A stretch of DNA of 64,000 nt from Flavobacteriaceae bacterium (GCA_947491985.1 CANLLR010000005.1:1-64000); one strand, 5' to 3'. Positions 43,515 through 52,713 are shown, numbered from the stretch's first letter. The notes: generated by a model from the letters alone, not told the origin. Numbers and translations: made by a program.

Positions 43515-45713
43515 TTACAATTTTGCTATCACTTTAGCACCTTCAATCAAACGAATAAATTCCGCTTTGTATCCTTCTGTATCCTTCGCCAAACCTTCTT
43601 TGGCTTGCTTTTTAATATCCTCTGTTTTACTGTTTGATATCAATTTAGAATCTTTTAATTTTAATCCGAACCACGCTACAGCCGAACAAAATTTGAAATC
43701 GGCACTTGCATTTTCGGGACGTATTGCTTTGTTGGCGATAACGTTGACCATTTCAATGCTTTTGTCTCCGTCTGGCTTTTTGTAACGGAATTTTATAGTC
43801 GCCAATTCGTTGCTAAATTGTGTTCCTGTCGCAGCTACTTTAGAGTATTTCAAATCGATTGGCTCGGAGTTGGTATCGCTTTTGCTACCAACAGCAATGA
43901 TTTCATACAAAGCAGTTACGGTGTGACCGCTTCCCAATTCGCCAGCATCAATGGTATCATTTACAAAATCTTCAGGACGCAATTTTCTGTTTTCATAACC
44001 AATTAAACGGTAGGCTTGTACATTGGCTGGGTTGAATTCGATTTGGATTTTTACATCTTTTGCAATAGCATACATCGAACCTTTGAACTCTTTCACCAAA
44101 AAGCGGTTGGCTTCTTGAATCGAATCGATATAGGCATAATTTCCGTTGCCTTTGTCGGCCAAAGTTTCTAGTTTACTGTCTTTATAATTCCCCATTCCGT
44201 AACCTAAACACGTTAAAAACACACCCGATTTTCTTTTGTCTTCGATCAATGTTTGCATGTCCGAATCGGATGAAGCGCCCACATTAAAATCGCCATCTGT
44301 AGCTAAAATCACTCGATTGTTTCCTCCTTTTATGAAATGTTCTTCGGCCGTTTTGTAGGCCAATTGAATACCAGCGCCACCAGCTGTGCTTCCGCCAGAA
44401 TTCAATTTATCTAATGCATTGACGATGGTTTGTTTATCACTTCCTGAGGTAGATGGCAATACCAATCCAGCTGCTCCAGCATACACCACAATCGCTATTT
44501 TGTCTTCGTCGCGTAATTGAGCCACTAAGGCTTTTAACGATTCTTTTACCAAAGGCAATTTGTTCATATCACTCATTGAACCGGATACATCTATTAAGAA
44601 AACCAGGTTCGACGCAGGTAAACTTTCAGACGGAATGTTTTTTCCTTGCAGTCCAATGCGCACCAATTTATTGTTGGGATTCCACGGACATTCACTGTAT
44701 TCGGTAGTAATTGAAAACGGATGTTCGCTCTGAGGTTGAGGGTATTGGTATTTGAAGAAATTCATCATTTCTTCGACACGAACGGCATCTTTCGGAACCG
44801 TTTGTCCATTATTGATAAAACGACGGATGTTGGTATACGACGCATTGTCAACATCGATTGAAAACGTAGAAAGAGGGGTTATTTTCGGACTCTCGAACGC
44901 ATTTTCAACGAATGAGTCATAATCTTCTTGAGTCGGTTCTTCGTGTGCTAATTTATCTTCGTGTTTTTCGATTTCCTTAAGTTTTTTATTGATTTCCTTT
45001 TGGGTTAAATTTTGGAGTATGCCATTTTTGGTTGTGATGACAATTACACCATTAGAACCTCTGTTTCCGTAAATGGAACTTGCTGAGGCATCTTTTAAAA
45101 CGTTTACTGATTCGAGTTCGTTAGGGTTTAGATTTTTGAAATCAGCACTTTTTACAGGAACACCATTTACAACATATAGTGGGTCATTATTGGTGCTTGT
45201 TGTGCCAAGCCCACGAATGACAACATCTGTTTTGTTTGTGCCTGGCTGCCCTGAAGACATGGCAATATTGGCACCTGCTAACTGACCTTGTAAGGACTGA
45301 AACGTATTGACATTGGCTCTTCCTTGAATAGTTTGTGAAGAAACGGTTTGCGTAGCTCCCATGGTTTTAGCTTTGGTTTTGGTATAGCCATAGCCTTCCA
45401 CAACTACTTCAGATAATTTAAGACTACTGGCATTTAATTTTACATTAATTACATTTTGCTGTCCCACTTTTTTGGACTGATCCTCCAATCCGATGAAACT
45501 GTAAACCAATGTTTCTCCAACGCTAGCTTGAATGGCGTATTTGCCATCGAAATTCGTTTGAACACCTCGTGTTGTTCCTTTGACTACTACATTGGCTCCA
45601 GGTAATGGCCCGGAATTGTCAGATACGATACCGGTAATTGTTTTTTGCTGTGCCATTGTTACGAAACATAAAAGCATAGTAAGGGCTGATGAAATAAGTT
45701 TTGCACTTTTCAT
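43515..45713 (-). CDS. Secreted carboxypeptidase-regulatory / TonB-plug / VWA fusion
   Basis: A 732-residue protein with a signal peptide (MKSAKLISSALTMLLCFVTM). Residues about 24-105 are a CarboxypepD_reg-like domain (ITGIVSDNSGPLPGANVVVKG). Residues about 110-230 are a TonB-plug module (TFQSLQGQLAGANIAMSSG, DPLYVVNGVPVK, ASASSIYGNRGSNGVIVITT), but no beta-barrel follows. Next come a linker and a VWA domain with an intact MIDAS (DVSGSM, then ATDGDFN), and a C-terminal DUF3520-like part. The plug without a barrel is unusual. It is the third gene of a unit with an ECF sigma and anti-sigma gene. Confidence 0.85.
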   Translation of the reverse strand: MKSAKLISSALTMLLCFVTMAQQKTITGIVSDNSGPLPGANVVVKGTTRGVQTNFDGKYAIQASVGETLVYSFIGLEDQSKKVGQQNVINVKLNASSLKLSEVVVEGYGYTKTKAKTMGATQTVSSQTIQGRANVNTFQSLQGQLAGANIAMSSGQPGTNKTDVVIRGLGTTSTNNDPLYVVNGVPVKSADFKNLNPNELESVNVLKDASASSIYGNRGSNGVIVITTKNGILQNLTQKEINKKLKEIEKHEDKLAHEEPTQEDYDSFVENAFESPKITPLSTFSIDVDNASYTNIRRFINNGQTVPKDAVRVEEMMNFFKYQYPQPQSEHPFSITTEYSECPWNPNNKLVRIGLQGKNIPSESLPASNLVFLIDVSGSMSDMNKLPLVKESLKALVAQLRDEDKIAIVVYAGAAGLVLPSTSGSDKQTIVNALDKLNSGGSTAGGAGIQLAYKTAEEHFIKGGNNRVILATDGDFNVGASSDSDMQTLIEDKRKSGVFLTCLGYGMGNYKDSKLETLADKGNGNYAYIDSIQEANRFLVKEFKGSMYAIAKDVKIQIEFNPANVQAYRLIGYENRKLRPEDFVNDTIDAGELGSGHTVTALYEIIAVGSKSDTNSEPIDLKYSKVAATGTQFSNELATIKFRYKKPDGDKSIEMVNVIANKAIRPENASADFKFCSAVAWFGLKLKDSKLISNSKTEDIKKQAKEGLAKDTEGYKAEFIRLIEGAKVIAKL

Positions 45714-45743
45714 AATTTTAAAATTTAAAGGTTAGATAATTTT

Positions 45744-46664
45744 TTACGGCTTCTTAAACGAAGGTTTTCCGGTTTTAGTGGTGATGATGACAACGCCTTT
45801 TTTACCTTTTTCACCGTAAATAGCTGTTGCCTTTTCGCCTTGTAATATGGATATGGTGTGAATTTCTAATTGTGATAGGGGCACATACGGACTCGTAGGT
45901 TTGGGTCCGAATACTTCTTGTTCTGTATAATACACACCATTGATAATATACAGCGGATCTGTGAGTACTTCTACTGTTTCAAAATCGTCATTTTCTGCAT
46001 CAGAGTAGTCGGCTTTATTTTTAACTTGGTTGTCAATGACTACTAATGGTTCTAGTTTTTTAGCGACGTTTTGACTTTCTTTTTTTAGTTCTTCACTTGT
46101 TTCTGCGGTTTCGACTTCTTTGTAAACGACACCTCGTGCTTCAAAAAAACGGTTGGGCGTCATCATGGTTTTTGATTGATAGCCTATAGCATTTTTGTTT
46201 TGTTGGGTAAAAATAGCAGAATCGGTTATGATAACATTTTTATCTTTCTCACTTGTAATGTTGTAATTGTTGTTGATGATGATTTGACTGGGAGCCGTTG
46301 CTTTTTGTATTGTTGCTGTATTATTTTCTTGAATTGGATTGGAAATAGCATCGGTACCTACAATTTGTTGATCGATAATTTTTTGCGATTGTAAGGACTT
46401 GGTCGTATCGATTGTTACGGTTTCATTTTTTGGAGTTACTACATCGTTTGTTGGTGTTAAATAGTGATATGCTATTGAAATAATTAGGAGTAGAATAGCT
46501 GCCACTGCAATTTTTTTCCAAAGCGAGTTTTCTTTTTTCAATATTTTTTTATCGAGTTTGTTTTCTACTCGTGACCAAACGTTTTCCATCGACGGAAAGT
46601 CTTTGGTTTCTGCATTTTCAGCAGCAGTTTTGATTTGATCAAATAATTTATCTTTATTTTCCAT
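45744..46664 (-). CDS. Anti-sigma-like membrane protein with plug-like C-terminus
   Basis: A 306-residue protein with a cytoplasmic N-terminal part (MENVWSRVENKLDKKILKKEN, as in anti-sigma regulators), one membrane helix (about 48-65, AVAAILLLIISIAYHYL), and a long periplasmic region. Its C-terminus carries a short TonB-plug-like segment: DPLYIINGVYYTEQEV and KATAIYGEKGKKGVVIITTKTG. The downstream VWA protein has a matching segment. It lies 2 bp after the ECF sigma gene, so it probably inhibits that sigma factor. Confidence 0.78.
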   Translation of the reverse strand: MENKDKLFDQIKTAAENAETKDFPSMENVWSRVENKLDKKILKKENSLWKKIAVAAILLLIISIAYHYLTPTNDVVTPKNETVTIDTTKSLQSQKIIDQQIVGTDAISNPIQENNTATIQKATAPSQIIINNNYNITSEKDKNVIITDSAIFTQQNKNAIGYQSKTMMTPNRFFEARGVVYKEVETAETSEELKKESQNVAKKLEPLVVIDNQVKNKADYSDAENDDFETVEVLTDPLYIINGVYYTEQEVFGPKPTSPYVPLSQLEIHTISILQGEKATAIYGEKGKKGVVIITTKTGKPSFKKP

Positions 46665-46666
46665 TG

Positions 46667-47203
46667 CTATTTTGCATTTTGGTAATACTGATTGTTGACC
46701 AAGTCCTTTAATTTGGTTTTGGCTACATTCAATTGTGATTTGGAGGTGCCTTCTGATATTTTTAGCATTTCGGCTATTTCTTTGTGACCGTAGCCTTCAA
46801 TAACGAAAAGGTTGAAAATGGTTTTACATCCTTCTGGAATAAAGTTGAGCAAATTGAGCAAATCTTCTTCTTCTAAATGCGTGTCAACAGCAGTTTCAGG
46901 TTGCAAATAAGTTTTAGTATCCTCCAAATAAATATTAAAATTCACATTTCGTTTCAATTGATGCAAACAATTATTCACTGTTATTTTTCGCGCCCAAGCT
47001 TCAAAAGCACCGAGTTCTTTTAGCTGATCCATTTTGGTAAAAATAGTGTAGAACGTATCGGCAAGTACTTCTTCTATTTCTTCCTCTTTTTTTAAGTAGC
47101 GTTTGCACGTGCGATACAGCTTTGGCGATAAATGTTCATACACTTGCCTTTGCGCTTCTCGCTGCATTTTTTTACACGCTATTAAAATGGTTTCGTTTAT
47201 CAC
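46667..47203 (-). CDS. ECF-type RNA polymerase sigma factor
   Basis: A 178-residue sigma-70-family protein. Region 2 shows YEHLSPKLYRTCKRYLKKEEEIEEVLADTFYTIF and region 4 shows IFNLFVIEGYGHKEIAEMLKISEGTSKSQL, with the helix-turn-helix in HKEIAEMLKISEGTSKSQL. There is no sigma-1.1 or region 3. It should direct transcription of its own cassette and possibly of envelope genes. The two downstream genes (anti-sigma and VWA fusion) look like its regulatory partners. Confidence 0.88.
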   Translation of the reverse strand: MINETILIACKKMQREAQRQVYEHLSPKLYRTCKRYLKKEEEIEEVLADTFYTIFTKMDQLKELGAFEAWARKITVNNCLHQLKRNVNFNIYLEDTKTYLQPETAVDTHLEEEDLLNLLNFIPEGCKTIFNLFVIEGYGHKEIAEMLKISEGTSKSQLNVAKTKLKDLVNNQYYQNAK

Positions 47204-47276
47204 AATGATTGCCTTTAAAACTAAAGAGGGTTTATTTTATAAAAAGGTTGGGAACGAAGTAAAAATAAAACTAAAA

Positions 47277-47303
47277 AAAAGCTTATCCTATCGATAAGCT
47301 TTT
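47277..47303 (-). terminator. Terminator of the LamG gene
   Basis: AAAAGCTTATC pairs perfectly with GATAAGCTTTT around a 5-nt loop. On the minus strand a T-run follows. Confidence 0.8.
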
Positions 47304-47325
47304 AAAAATCAATTATAAAGGTATA

Positions 47326-48327
47326 TTATTTTTTTATAAATTTTATTTTTTGAGTGTCATTTATAATGGCTACATAGATTCCCGATTGTAATTCAGCCAC
47401 ATCCATAGTCACCTCATTAGTACCATTTATTAGTTTGTTTAAAACTGTTCTTCCTGAGATTTCTATTATTTTAATAGCATTGATTTCAGAATATCCACTA
47501 AAATATAAAATTCCAGAAGTTGGGTTTGGATATACATAATTTGCATTGCTTCCAAAATCAGTAGTATTTAAAATAGTGCCACCCCAATTGGATGTAGTTC
47601 CTGTCATTGCAAAATTTGTTGCTGTACCATTATTGGTTGCTTTTTCATCGATAAGTGTTGTTACGCCAACATTATTGCCATAAGCACTTCCTTGATCGAA
47701 CTTGTAGTACAGTTTCAAATTGGTTTCGCTAGCAGGATTTGCAATTACGCCACTGTTGGAAACAATCGCACTAATTTCTGTCGGAGAAAGCGCTTTGTTC
47801 CATAAGCTAGCTTCATCAATATAGCCTTTATGGTACCAATTATAAGTTTGAAATGGGATGAGTCCAATTTTTAAAGTAGCAGTATTGGATACTGGAGCAG
47901 AACCCGAGGCCGCTACCGAACCCACTTCTGTGGTGCCGTTATACAATTTTAGGGTGCTTCCATTGTAAACCAAAAACAATTGATTCCATTGGTTGAGCGT
48001 CATTCCGTTGTAGGTAATGCTATAGGCAGTTCCTGCCGAATTTCTAAAACGGGCTTCGACTTGATTGCCTCCCAATTGGATGATGTAAAAATCAAAGTTG
48101 GTTTCGTTTCGATAGCCCATAATTCCGTTAAAAGCCGGAAAACCTGCCGTGTTGCTTTTAGGGTAGACCTTGCATATCATAGAAATCGCATTGGCGTTGG
48201 CCACTGCATTTCCTGAGTTCGGAATGTCGACATAGTCATTGATTCCGTCAAAATCTAAATAGTTGCCTTGGGCACTAATCATTGAGAACGTTAAAATAGT
48301 TAGTGATACGAGTAGTTTTTTAATCAT
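47326..48327 (-). CDS. Secreted LamG-domain protein with T9SS sorting tail
   Basis: A 333-residue protein with a signal peptide (MIKKLLVSLTILTFSMISA). Residues about 20-215 form a LamG/concanavalin-like domain (YLDFDGINDYVDIPN, WNQLFLVYNGSTLKLYNG, GYIDEASLWNKALSPTEI). The last 75 residues are a type A T9SS C-terminal domain: YVYPNPTSGILYFSG, IKIIEISGRTV and SGIYVAIINDTQKIKFIKK. It should be exported through type IX secretion and attached to the surface or released, binding a polysaccharide or another surface partner. Confidence 0.88.
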   Translation of the reverse strand: MIKKLLVSLTILTFSMISAQGNYLDFDGINDYVDIPNSGNAVANANAISMICKVYPKSNTAGFPAFNGIMGYRNETNFDFYIIQLGGNQVEARFRNSAGTAYSITYNGMTLNQWNQLFLVYNGSTLKLYNGTTEVGSVAASGSAPVSNTATLKIGLIPFQTYNWYHKGYIDEASLWNKALSPTEISAIVSNSGVIANPASETNLKLYYKFDQGSAYGNNVGVTTLIDEKATNNGTATNFAMTGTTSNWGGTILNTTDFGSNANYVYPNPTSGILYFSGYSEINAIKIIEISGRTVLNKLINGTNEVTMDVAELQSGIYVAIINDTQKIKFIKK

Positions 48328-48470
48328 AATACTGTGGATTAGTTTTGTTTAATCCAAATTTACAGTATTTGCATAAATGTAACGCAGTAAAGTGATTTAA
48401 TTTTTCAAACTTTAATTCTAAATAAATAGTATTTAAAAATTATAATAAAGTCTTGATAAATTGTTATTTT

Positions 48471-49307
48471 TTAATTCAATTGCAGCTTTAATGTATAAAT
48501 AGCCGACTCTAAAACTCCGGTATCATTGTCTTCACACAATAAAAATTCGATTTCTGTTATCGATTTTTTAAAAAGAGTAATTCCTTCAAATTTATATGTA
48601 TCGGTAATTTGTTTGGTAAAATCGATTTTCATGGTTTTTACATCGATGCGTCCTACAAGACTTCCGAGTACTTCGCCGTCATTATACGTTGAATCAGTGT
48701 CTTCTGCAGTGGCTAGAAAATAAATTTTATTGTCGACCAAAATGGCATCAGTAAAACTGGCACGAACGCCTTTTATTTTTGGAAGTTTGTAGTTGTTGGA
48801 AACAATTCTGAATTCGTTAGTAAGATTGGCGCCATCAATGGTAAAAACCACATTTTTGTTGGCTTTTCCATTTCCGCGGTTGAATAAAAACCAACTTTCG
48901 CCATTATAAATAGCACCTTCGATATTAAAATCGTCCGATTTTATTTCACCAAACGATTGCATTCCGAGATATAAATCAGACAAATCGGTGGTGGCAATAA
49001 CTTGTTTGGTTATGGCATCGACTTGCACCATTGTATTGCGGTTTTCGGTTGAACCGGAGCCAAACAAAAATAAATTATTTTCATATTGGGTAATCGCTTC
49101 AAAGTCGGGTTTTAATTTTTTTAAAATATTTTCTTGTGGATGTTTCAACAAGGGATGACGATTTAATTGTTGCGTATCCATTCGGTATTCGTACAAAAAC
49201 GAACTGTTATCGCCAATGGCTAATAGTGAATTGTTTTGGTAAATTAATCCCGATGCCGAGCCAAGACCAATAATTTTAAAAAGTAGGGTAAGTTGCAATT
49301 TTTCCAT
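48471..49307 (-). CDS. DUF6929-like beta-propeller-type protein
   Basis: With the ATG at 49307 the protein has 278 residues and begins MEKLQLTLLFKIIGLGSASG. It is predicted to be mainly beta strands of a propeller-like type: LLAIGDNSSFLYEY, PDFEAITQYENNLFLFGSG, FLFNRGN and EGITLFKKSITEIEFLLCEDNDTG. It resembles the DUF6929 family of Bacteroidota. No signal peptide is seen, so it is probably cytoplasmic. The open frame extends 75 codons upstream into a dispersed repeat, and that part is not coding. Confidence 0.68.
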   Translation of the reverse strand: MEKLQLTLLFKIIGLGSASGLIYQNNSLLAIGDNSSFLYEYRMDTQQLNRHPLLKHPQENILKKLKPDFEAITQYENNLFLFGSGSTENRNTMVQVDAITKQVIATTDLSDLYLGMQSFGEIKSDDFNIEGAIYNGESWFLFNRGNGKANKNVVFTIDGANLTNEFRIVSNNYKLPKIKGVRASFTDAILVDNKIYFLATAEDTDSTYNDGEVLGSLVGRIDVKTMKIDFTKQITDTYKFEGITLFKKSITEIEFLLCEDNDTGVLESAIYTLKLQLN

Positions 49308-49322
49308 AAGTTTGCTAATAAG

Positions 49323-49404
49323 TCTAGCCCAGATAGCAGTGAAAATCCTTTTGTTTTTTTCTTTAGAAAAACAAAAGATTGTAACGGATAGCTGGAAATA
49401 GCTT
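49323..49404 (+). repeat. Dispersed hairpin repeat, copy D (longest)
   Basis: Begins TCTAGCCCAGATAGCAG and ends GATAGCTGGAAATAG. The inner stem is TTTTGTTTTT (49349-49358) with AAAAACAAAA (49367-49376), 10 bp perfect, then AATC/GATT with a bulged C at 49348. Confidence 0.7.
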
Positions 49405-49436
49405 TTCAAAAATAATACAATTAATTGAAATAGGAT

Positions 49437-50312
49437 ATGAACTCGATCAACACCGACGATTTTAAAGTAACAAGCAAAATAAACTTGTCTAAAACGCCCA
49501 CCAAACTTGACATAGATACCGATAAAGAGCAAGAGGAATTGGCTTTAGATAAAGTGCAAATCAAGCTCAGCAAGAAGCAAGATACGATGTATGCGCACAA
49601 CAAATATGCGTTTTTGATTTGTTTGCAAGGGATGGATACGAGTGGGAAAGACAGTTTAATACGCGAAGTTTTTAAGGAATTTAATTCGCGTGGCGTGGTG
49701 GTGCATAGTTTTAAAACACCTAATTTGAACGAGTTAGAGCACGATTTTTTATGGCGTCATTATTTGGCATTGCCTGAAAAAGGAAAGTTTACGGTTTTTA
49801 ATCGCACGCATTATGAAAATGTGTTGGTGACGCGCGTGCATCCGGAATATATTTTGTTTGAGAATTTACCCGGAATTAGTTCGGTAGCCGATATTACGCC
49901 AAAATTTTAGGAGCGACGAATGAAGCAAATTAATAATTTTGAAAAGCACATAGATCAAAACGGAACAAAAATCTTGAAGTTTTATTTGCACATGAGCAAA
50001 GAAGAGCAAGCCTTGCGTTTGTTGAAACGATTGGATAATGGCGAAGACAATTGGAAGTTTTCGACAGGCGATTTGAAAGAACGCGAACTTTGGGACGCGT
50101 ACATGGCCTGTTATGAGGAAGCGATAAATAAAACGTCTTCTAAACATGCGCCTTGGTTTGTGGTGCCAGCTGACGATAAAGGCGTAGCACGTTATATTGT
50201 GGCAAAAATTATTTGGGAAGAGTTGGAAAAACTCACTGATATAGTTGCGCCTGAATTGGATGAAAAGGTGAAAGCGAATATTGCGATGTATCGAGAACAG
50301 TTAAAAAAATAA
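49437..50312 (+). pseudogene. PPK2 polyphosphate kinase, interrupted by an in-frame TAG
   Basis: Two open frames in the same register read as one PPK2 protein of 291 codons, split by TAG at 49908-49910. The first (157 residues) has Walker A GMDTSGKDS (residues 65-73) and FNRTHYENVLVTRVHPEYIL; the second has KQINNFEKHIDQNGTKILKF and the lid LRLLKRLDNGEDNWKFS. The TAG sits where PPK2 proteins have the Trp of their PEFW-type motif (TPKF then stop then ERRMKQINNFEKH), so one G-to-A change (TGG to TAG) explains it. The enzyme would make or use polyphosphate with NDP/NTP. An ATG at 49920 could restart the second half, but no functional kinase would result. Confidence 0.88.
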
Positions 50313-50386
50313 AGCAACGCAGAGTATAGAAATTTAAAAAATCGTCAGGTATTTTTTAAATTTCTATAATCTGTGTTTCATTCTAT

Positions 50387-50440
50387 TATCTTTGCGCTTG
50401 CAAATGCCTGTTCGCTTGTGTTCAGGTCAAATAAAAAACT
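50387..50440 (+). promoter_or_regulatory. Promoter and leader of the MATE gene
   Basis: TATCTTTG at 50387-50394 matches TAnnTTTG. The short leader 50401-50440 closely resembles that of rocD (7236-7272), with CAAAT, GCCTGT, GTTCAGGT and AAATAAAAAA in the same order. Confidence 0.45.
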
Positions 50441-51844
50441 GTGAATCTCTCTCAATACACTAAAGAATTTCGTTATAACTTACAATTGGCTTATCCCGTT
50501 ATCATTGGGATGCTGGGTCATACTTTAATAGGAATCGTCGATAATATCATGGTTGGAAAATTAGGTTCGACCGAACTAGCTGCGGTTTCTTTGGGCAACA
50601 GCATGATTTTTATTGCGATGTCAATAGGTATTGGATTTTCGACCGCCTTAACTCCGATTGTAGCCGAAGCCGATTCAGAAAACGATACTACTACGATGCG
50701 TGCTGCTTTTCAACACGGTTTGTTTTTGTGTACGATTTTGGGTATTTTGCTTTTCGGATTGGTAGTGTTGTGTGAGCCAATAATGGAATTGCTGCACCAA
50801 CCTAAAGATGTGATTGTGTTGGCAAAACCGTATTTGAATTGGGTGGCATTTTCGCTTGTTCCGTTGATTATGTATCAAGGTTATAAGCAATTTGCCGACG
50901 GACTTTCGATGACTAAATATTCGATGTACGCTATTGTTATGGCCAACATCATACATGTCGTAATAAATTACTGGTTAATTTATGGGATTTGGATTTTTCC
51001 AAAAATGGGCATTATTGGCGCTGCTTTGGGTACGGTGATTTCGAGAATTTTGATGGTGACTTTTATGCATTTTATATTGTTGAAACAAGACAAATTAAAG
51101 CACTATTTTAAGGGTTTCACGTTTGATTCTTTGAAAAAAAGTATGTTAGTAAAGATTATCAATTTAGGATTTCCTTCTGCCATGCAAATGTTGTTCGAAG
51201 TCGTACTTTTTACAGCCGCGATTTGGTTGTGTGGGAACATTGGAAAAACCAGTCAAGCAGCCAATCAAATTGCGTTGAGTTTGGCGTCGATGACCTTTAT
51301 GTTTGCTATGGGATTGAGTGTGGTTTCGATGATTCGGGTGAGCAATCAAAGGGGTTTACAAGATTATAAAAGTTTAGTTGTTGTAGCGCGATCGATTTTT
51401 TTACTGGCCATATTGATAGAAATTGTTTTTGCTATCTTGTTTGTGGCTTTGCATCAATTTTTACCGCCACTCTTTTTAGATATGAATGATCCTATGCAAC
51501 TTTTAGACAATCAAGAAGTGGTGACTATTGCCGCTAAATTATTATTGGTTGCCGCTGTTTTTCAAATTTCAGATGGAATTCAAGTCGTAGTTTTGGGTGC
51601 TTTACGTGGATTGCAAGATGTGAAAATTCCGATGTACATTACTTTCGTGGCGTATTGGGTAATTGGCTTCCCAATTTCGTATTATTTGGGAGAATATACG
51701 TCATTAAAAGCAGTGGGAGTATGGATAGGTTTGTTAGCAGGTTTGTCAACTGCAGCAATTTTTTTGTATATTCGTTTTCATTTAATTACAAAAAGATTAA
51801 TTTTGGGTAACAATAAAATAATACATAATGATTCAATTTTATAG
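50441..51844 (+). CDS. MATE-family multidrug exporter
   Basis: A 467-residue protein with twelve predicted membrane helices arranged as two six-helix halves. It carries AYPVIIGMLGHTLIGIVDNIMVGKLG and the second-half QAANQIALSLASMTFMFAMGL, the NorM/MATE pattern. It should export drugs or metabolites with Na+ or H+. The start is a GTG at 50441, supported by the family N-terminus and the leader. Its 3' end overlaps the next gene by 17 bp. Confidence 0.9.
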   Translation: MNLSQYTKEFRYNLQLAYPVIIGMLGHTLIGIVDNIMVGKLGSTELAAVSLGNSMIFIAMSIGIGFSTALTPIVAEADSENDTTTMRAAFQHGLFLCTILGILLFGLVVLCEPIMELLHQPKDVIVLAKPYLNWVAFSLVPLIMYQGYKQFADGLSMTKYSMYAIVMANIIHVVINYWLIYGIWIFPKMGIIGAALGTVISRILMVTFMHFILLKQDKLKHYFKGFTFDSLKKSMLVKIINLGFPSAMQMLFEVVLFTAAIWLCGNIGKTSQAANQIALSLASMTFMFAMGLSVVSMIRVSNQRGLQDYKSLVVVARSIFLLAILIEIVFAILFVALHQFLPPLFLDMNDPMQLLDNQEVVTIAAKLLLVAAVFQISDGIQVVVLGALRGLQDVKIPMYITFVAYWVIGFPISYYLGEYTSLKAVGVWIGLLAGLSTAAIFLYIRFHLITKRLILGNNKIIHNDSIL

Positions 51845-52409
51845 AGGAGAAGAATTTAAAGAAATCAAATTGAATGTTAAAAAAAAGTTACGGTATGCCA
51901 TTTCTAATCAAGGACGTATTATTAGTTTTAGTGATGAGATAAAAAATGGTCGTGAACTTAAAGGGGGTGTTCTCGAGGGTTATAAAATATTTGCATATAC
52001 TTTCCCACTAGGAAATGGCAAAAGAAAGCACAGAACACTTTTTTTATACCGATTAGTTGCTGAATATTTTCTCCCAAAAGGGGATGAAAACCAAACCTTT
52101 GTTTTGCATTTGGATTTTGACAAACAAAACGATCGCGTGGAAAACTTACGATGGGCCAATCAAGCCGAATTGACATCACACCACATGGTAAATCCAGCGG
52201 TTATTTTAGGAAAAGCGAAAACTCTCGCGCACAATATCAAAGCCGATGGACGTAAATTAACCTCGACACAAGTCATTCGAATAAAAAAAATGTTACAACG
52301 TCAAGACAATAAGACCCGTTTGGTAATGATAGCCAAACAATTCAATATAACTACCATGCAATTGTATCGCATTCGAACGGGCGAAAATTGGGGACATATA
52401 AAAGTTTAA
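51828..52409 (+). CDS. NUMOD4/HNH-like DNA-binding protein
   Basis: A 193-residue protein. The N-terminal part (RYAISNQGRIISFSD and GVLEGYKIFAY) is a NUMOD4-like module, and the centre has LYRLVAEYFLPKGDENQTF and VLHLDFDKQNDRVENLRWANQAE, an HNH-like motif (His, Asn and ENLRWA). The C-terminus (TSTQVIRIKKMLQRQ ... QLYRIRTGENWGHI) resembles a helix-turn-helix of homing-endonuclease relatives. It overlaps the MATE gene 3' end by 17 bp. The His and Asn suggest it may still be a nuclease; some relatives are purely DNA-binding. Confidence 0.72.
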   Translation: MIQFYRGEEFKEIKLNVKKKLRYAISNQGRIISFSDEIKNGRELKGGVLEGYKIFAYTFPLGNGKRKHRTLFLYRLVAEYFLPKGDENQTFVLHLDFDKQNDRVENLRWANQAELTSHHMVNPAVILGKAKTLAHNIKADGRKLTSTQVIRIKKMLQRQDNKTRLVMIAKQFNITTMQLYRIRTGENWGHIKV

Positions 52410-52485
52410 AAGAAAATTCGTGAATTTGGTTATTTGACAATTCGAACGAATAACCAAATTTTCAAACCTATAAATCCACATAAAA

Positions 52486-52713
52486 ATGCAATTACCAAAA
52501 TTCGTTTTAGCCGACAACTCTGATTTTCCAGATGATATTTTTATCATTCACCTAGATTTCCCTCGTTTTATTATCAATTTAAAAGACGATGAAGTCGAAT
52601 TTATTGAAGACTTAGAAGGTGAAGATGAAAAAGAATTGGAAAGCGAAATGGAGTATTTAATTACACTTGCTGGGGAATTCTATGATAAAGAAATGGAAGC
52701 CTACGACGAGTAA
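52486..52713 (+). CDS. Small acidic protein, unknown function
   Basis: A 75-residue protein, strongly acidic, with a hydrophobic centre (FIIHLDFPRFIINLKDD) and an Asp/Glu-rich C-terminus (EDLEGEDEKELESEMEYL). No family motif was recognised. It abuts the convergent meaB gene with no gap. Its composition and clean ATG support a real gene. Confidence 0.7.
   Translation: MQLPKFVLADNSDFPDDIFIIHLDFPRFIINLKDDEVEFIEDLEGEDEKELESEMEYLITLAGEFYDKEMEAYDE

Noticed and set aside
49308..49532. Upstream extension of the DUF6929-like gene
   Set aside because: The extra 75 codons cross repeat copy D and antisense PPK2 sequence; the family-like part starts at 49307.
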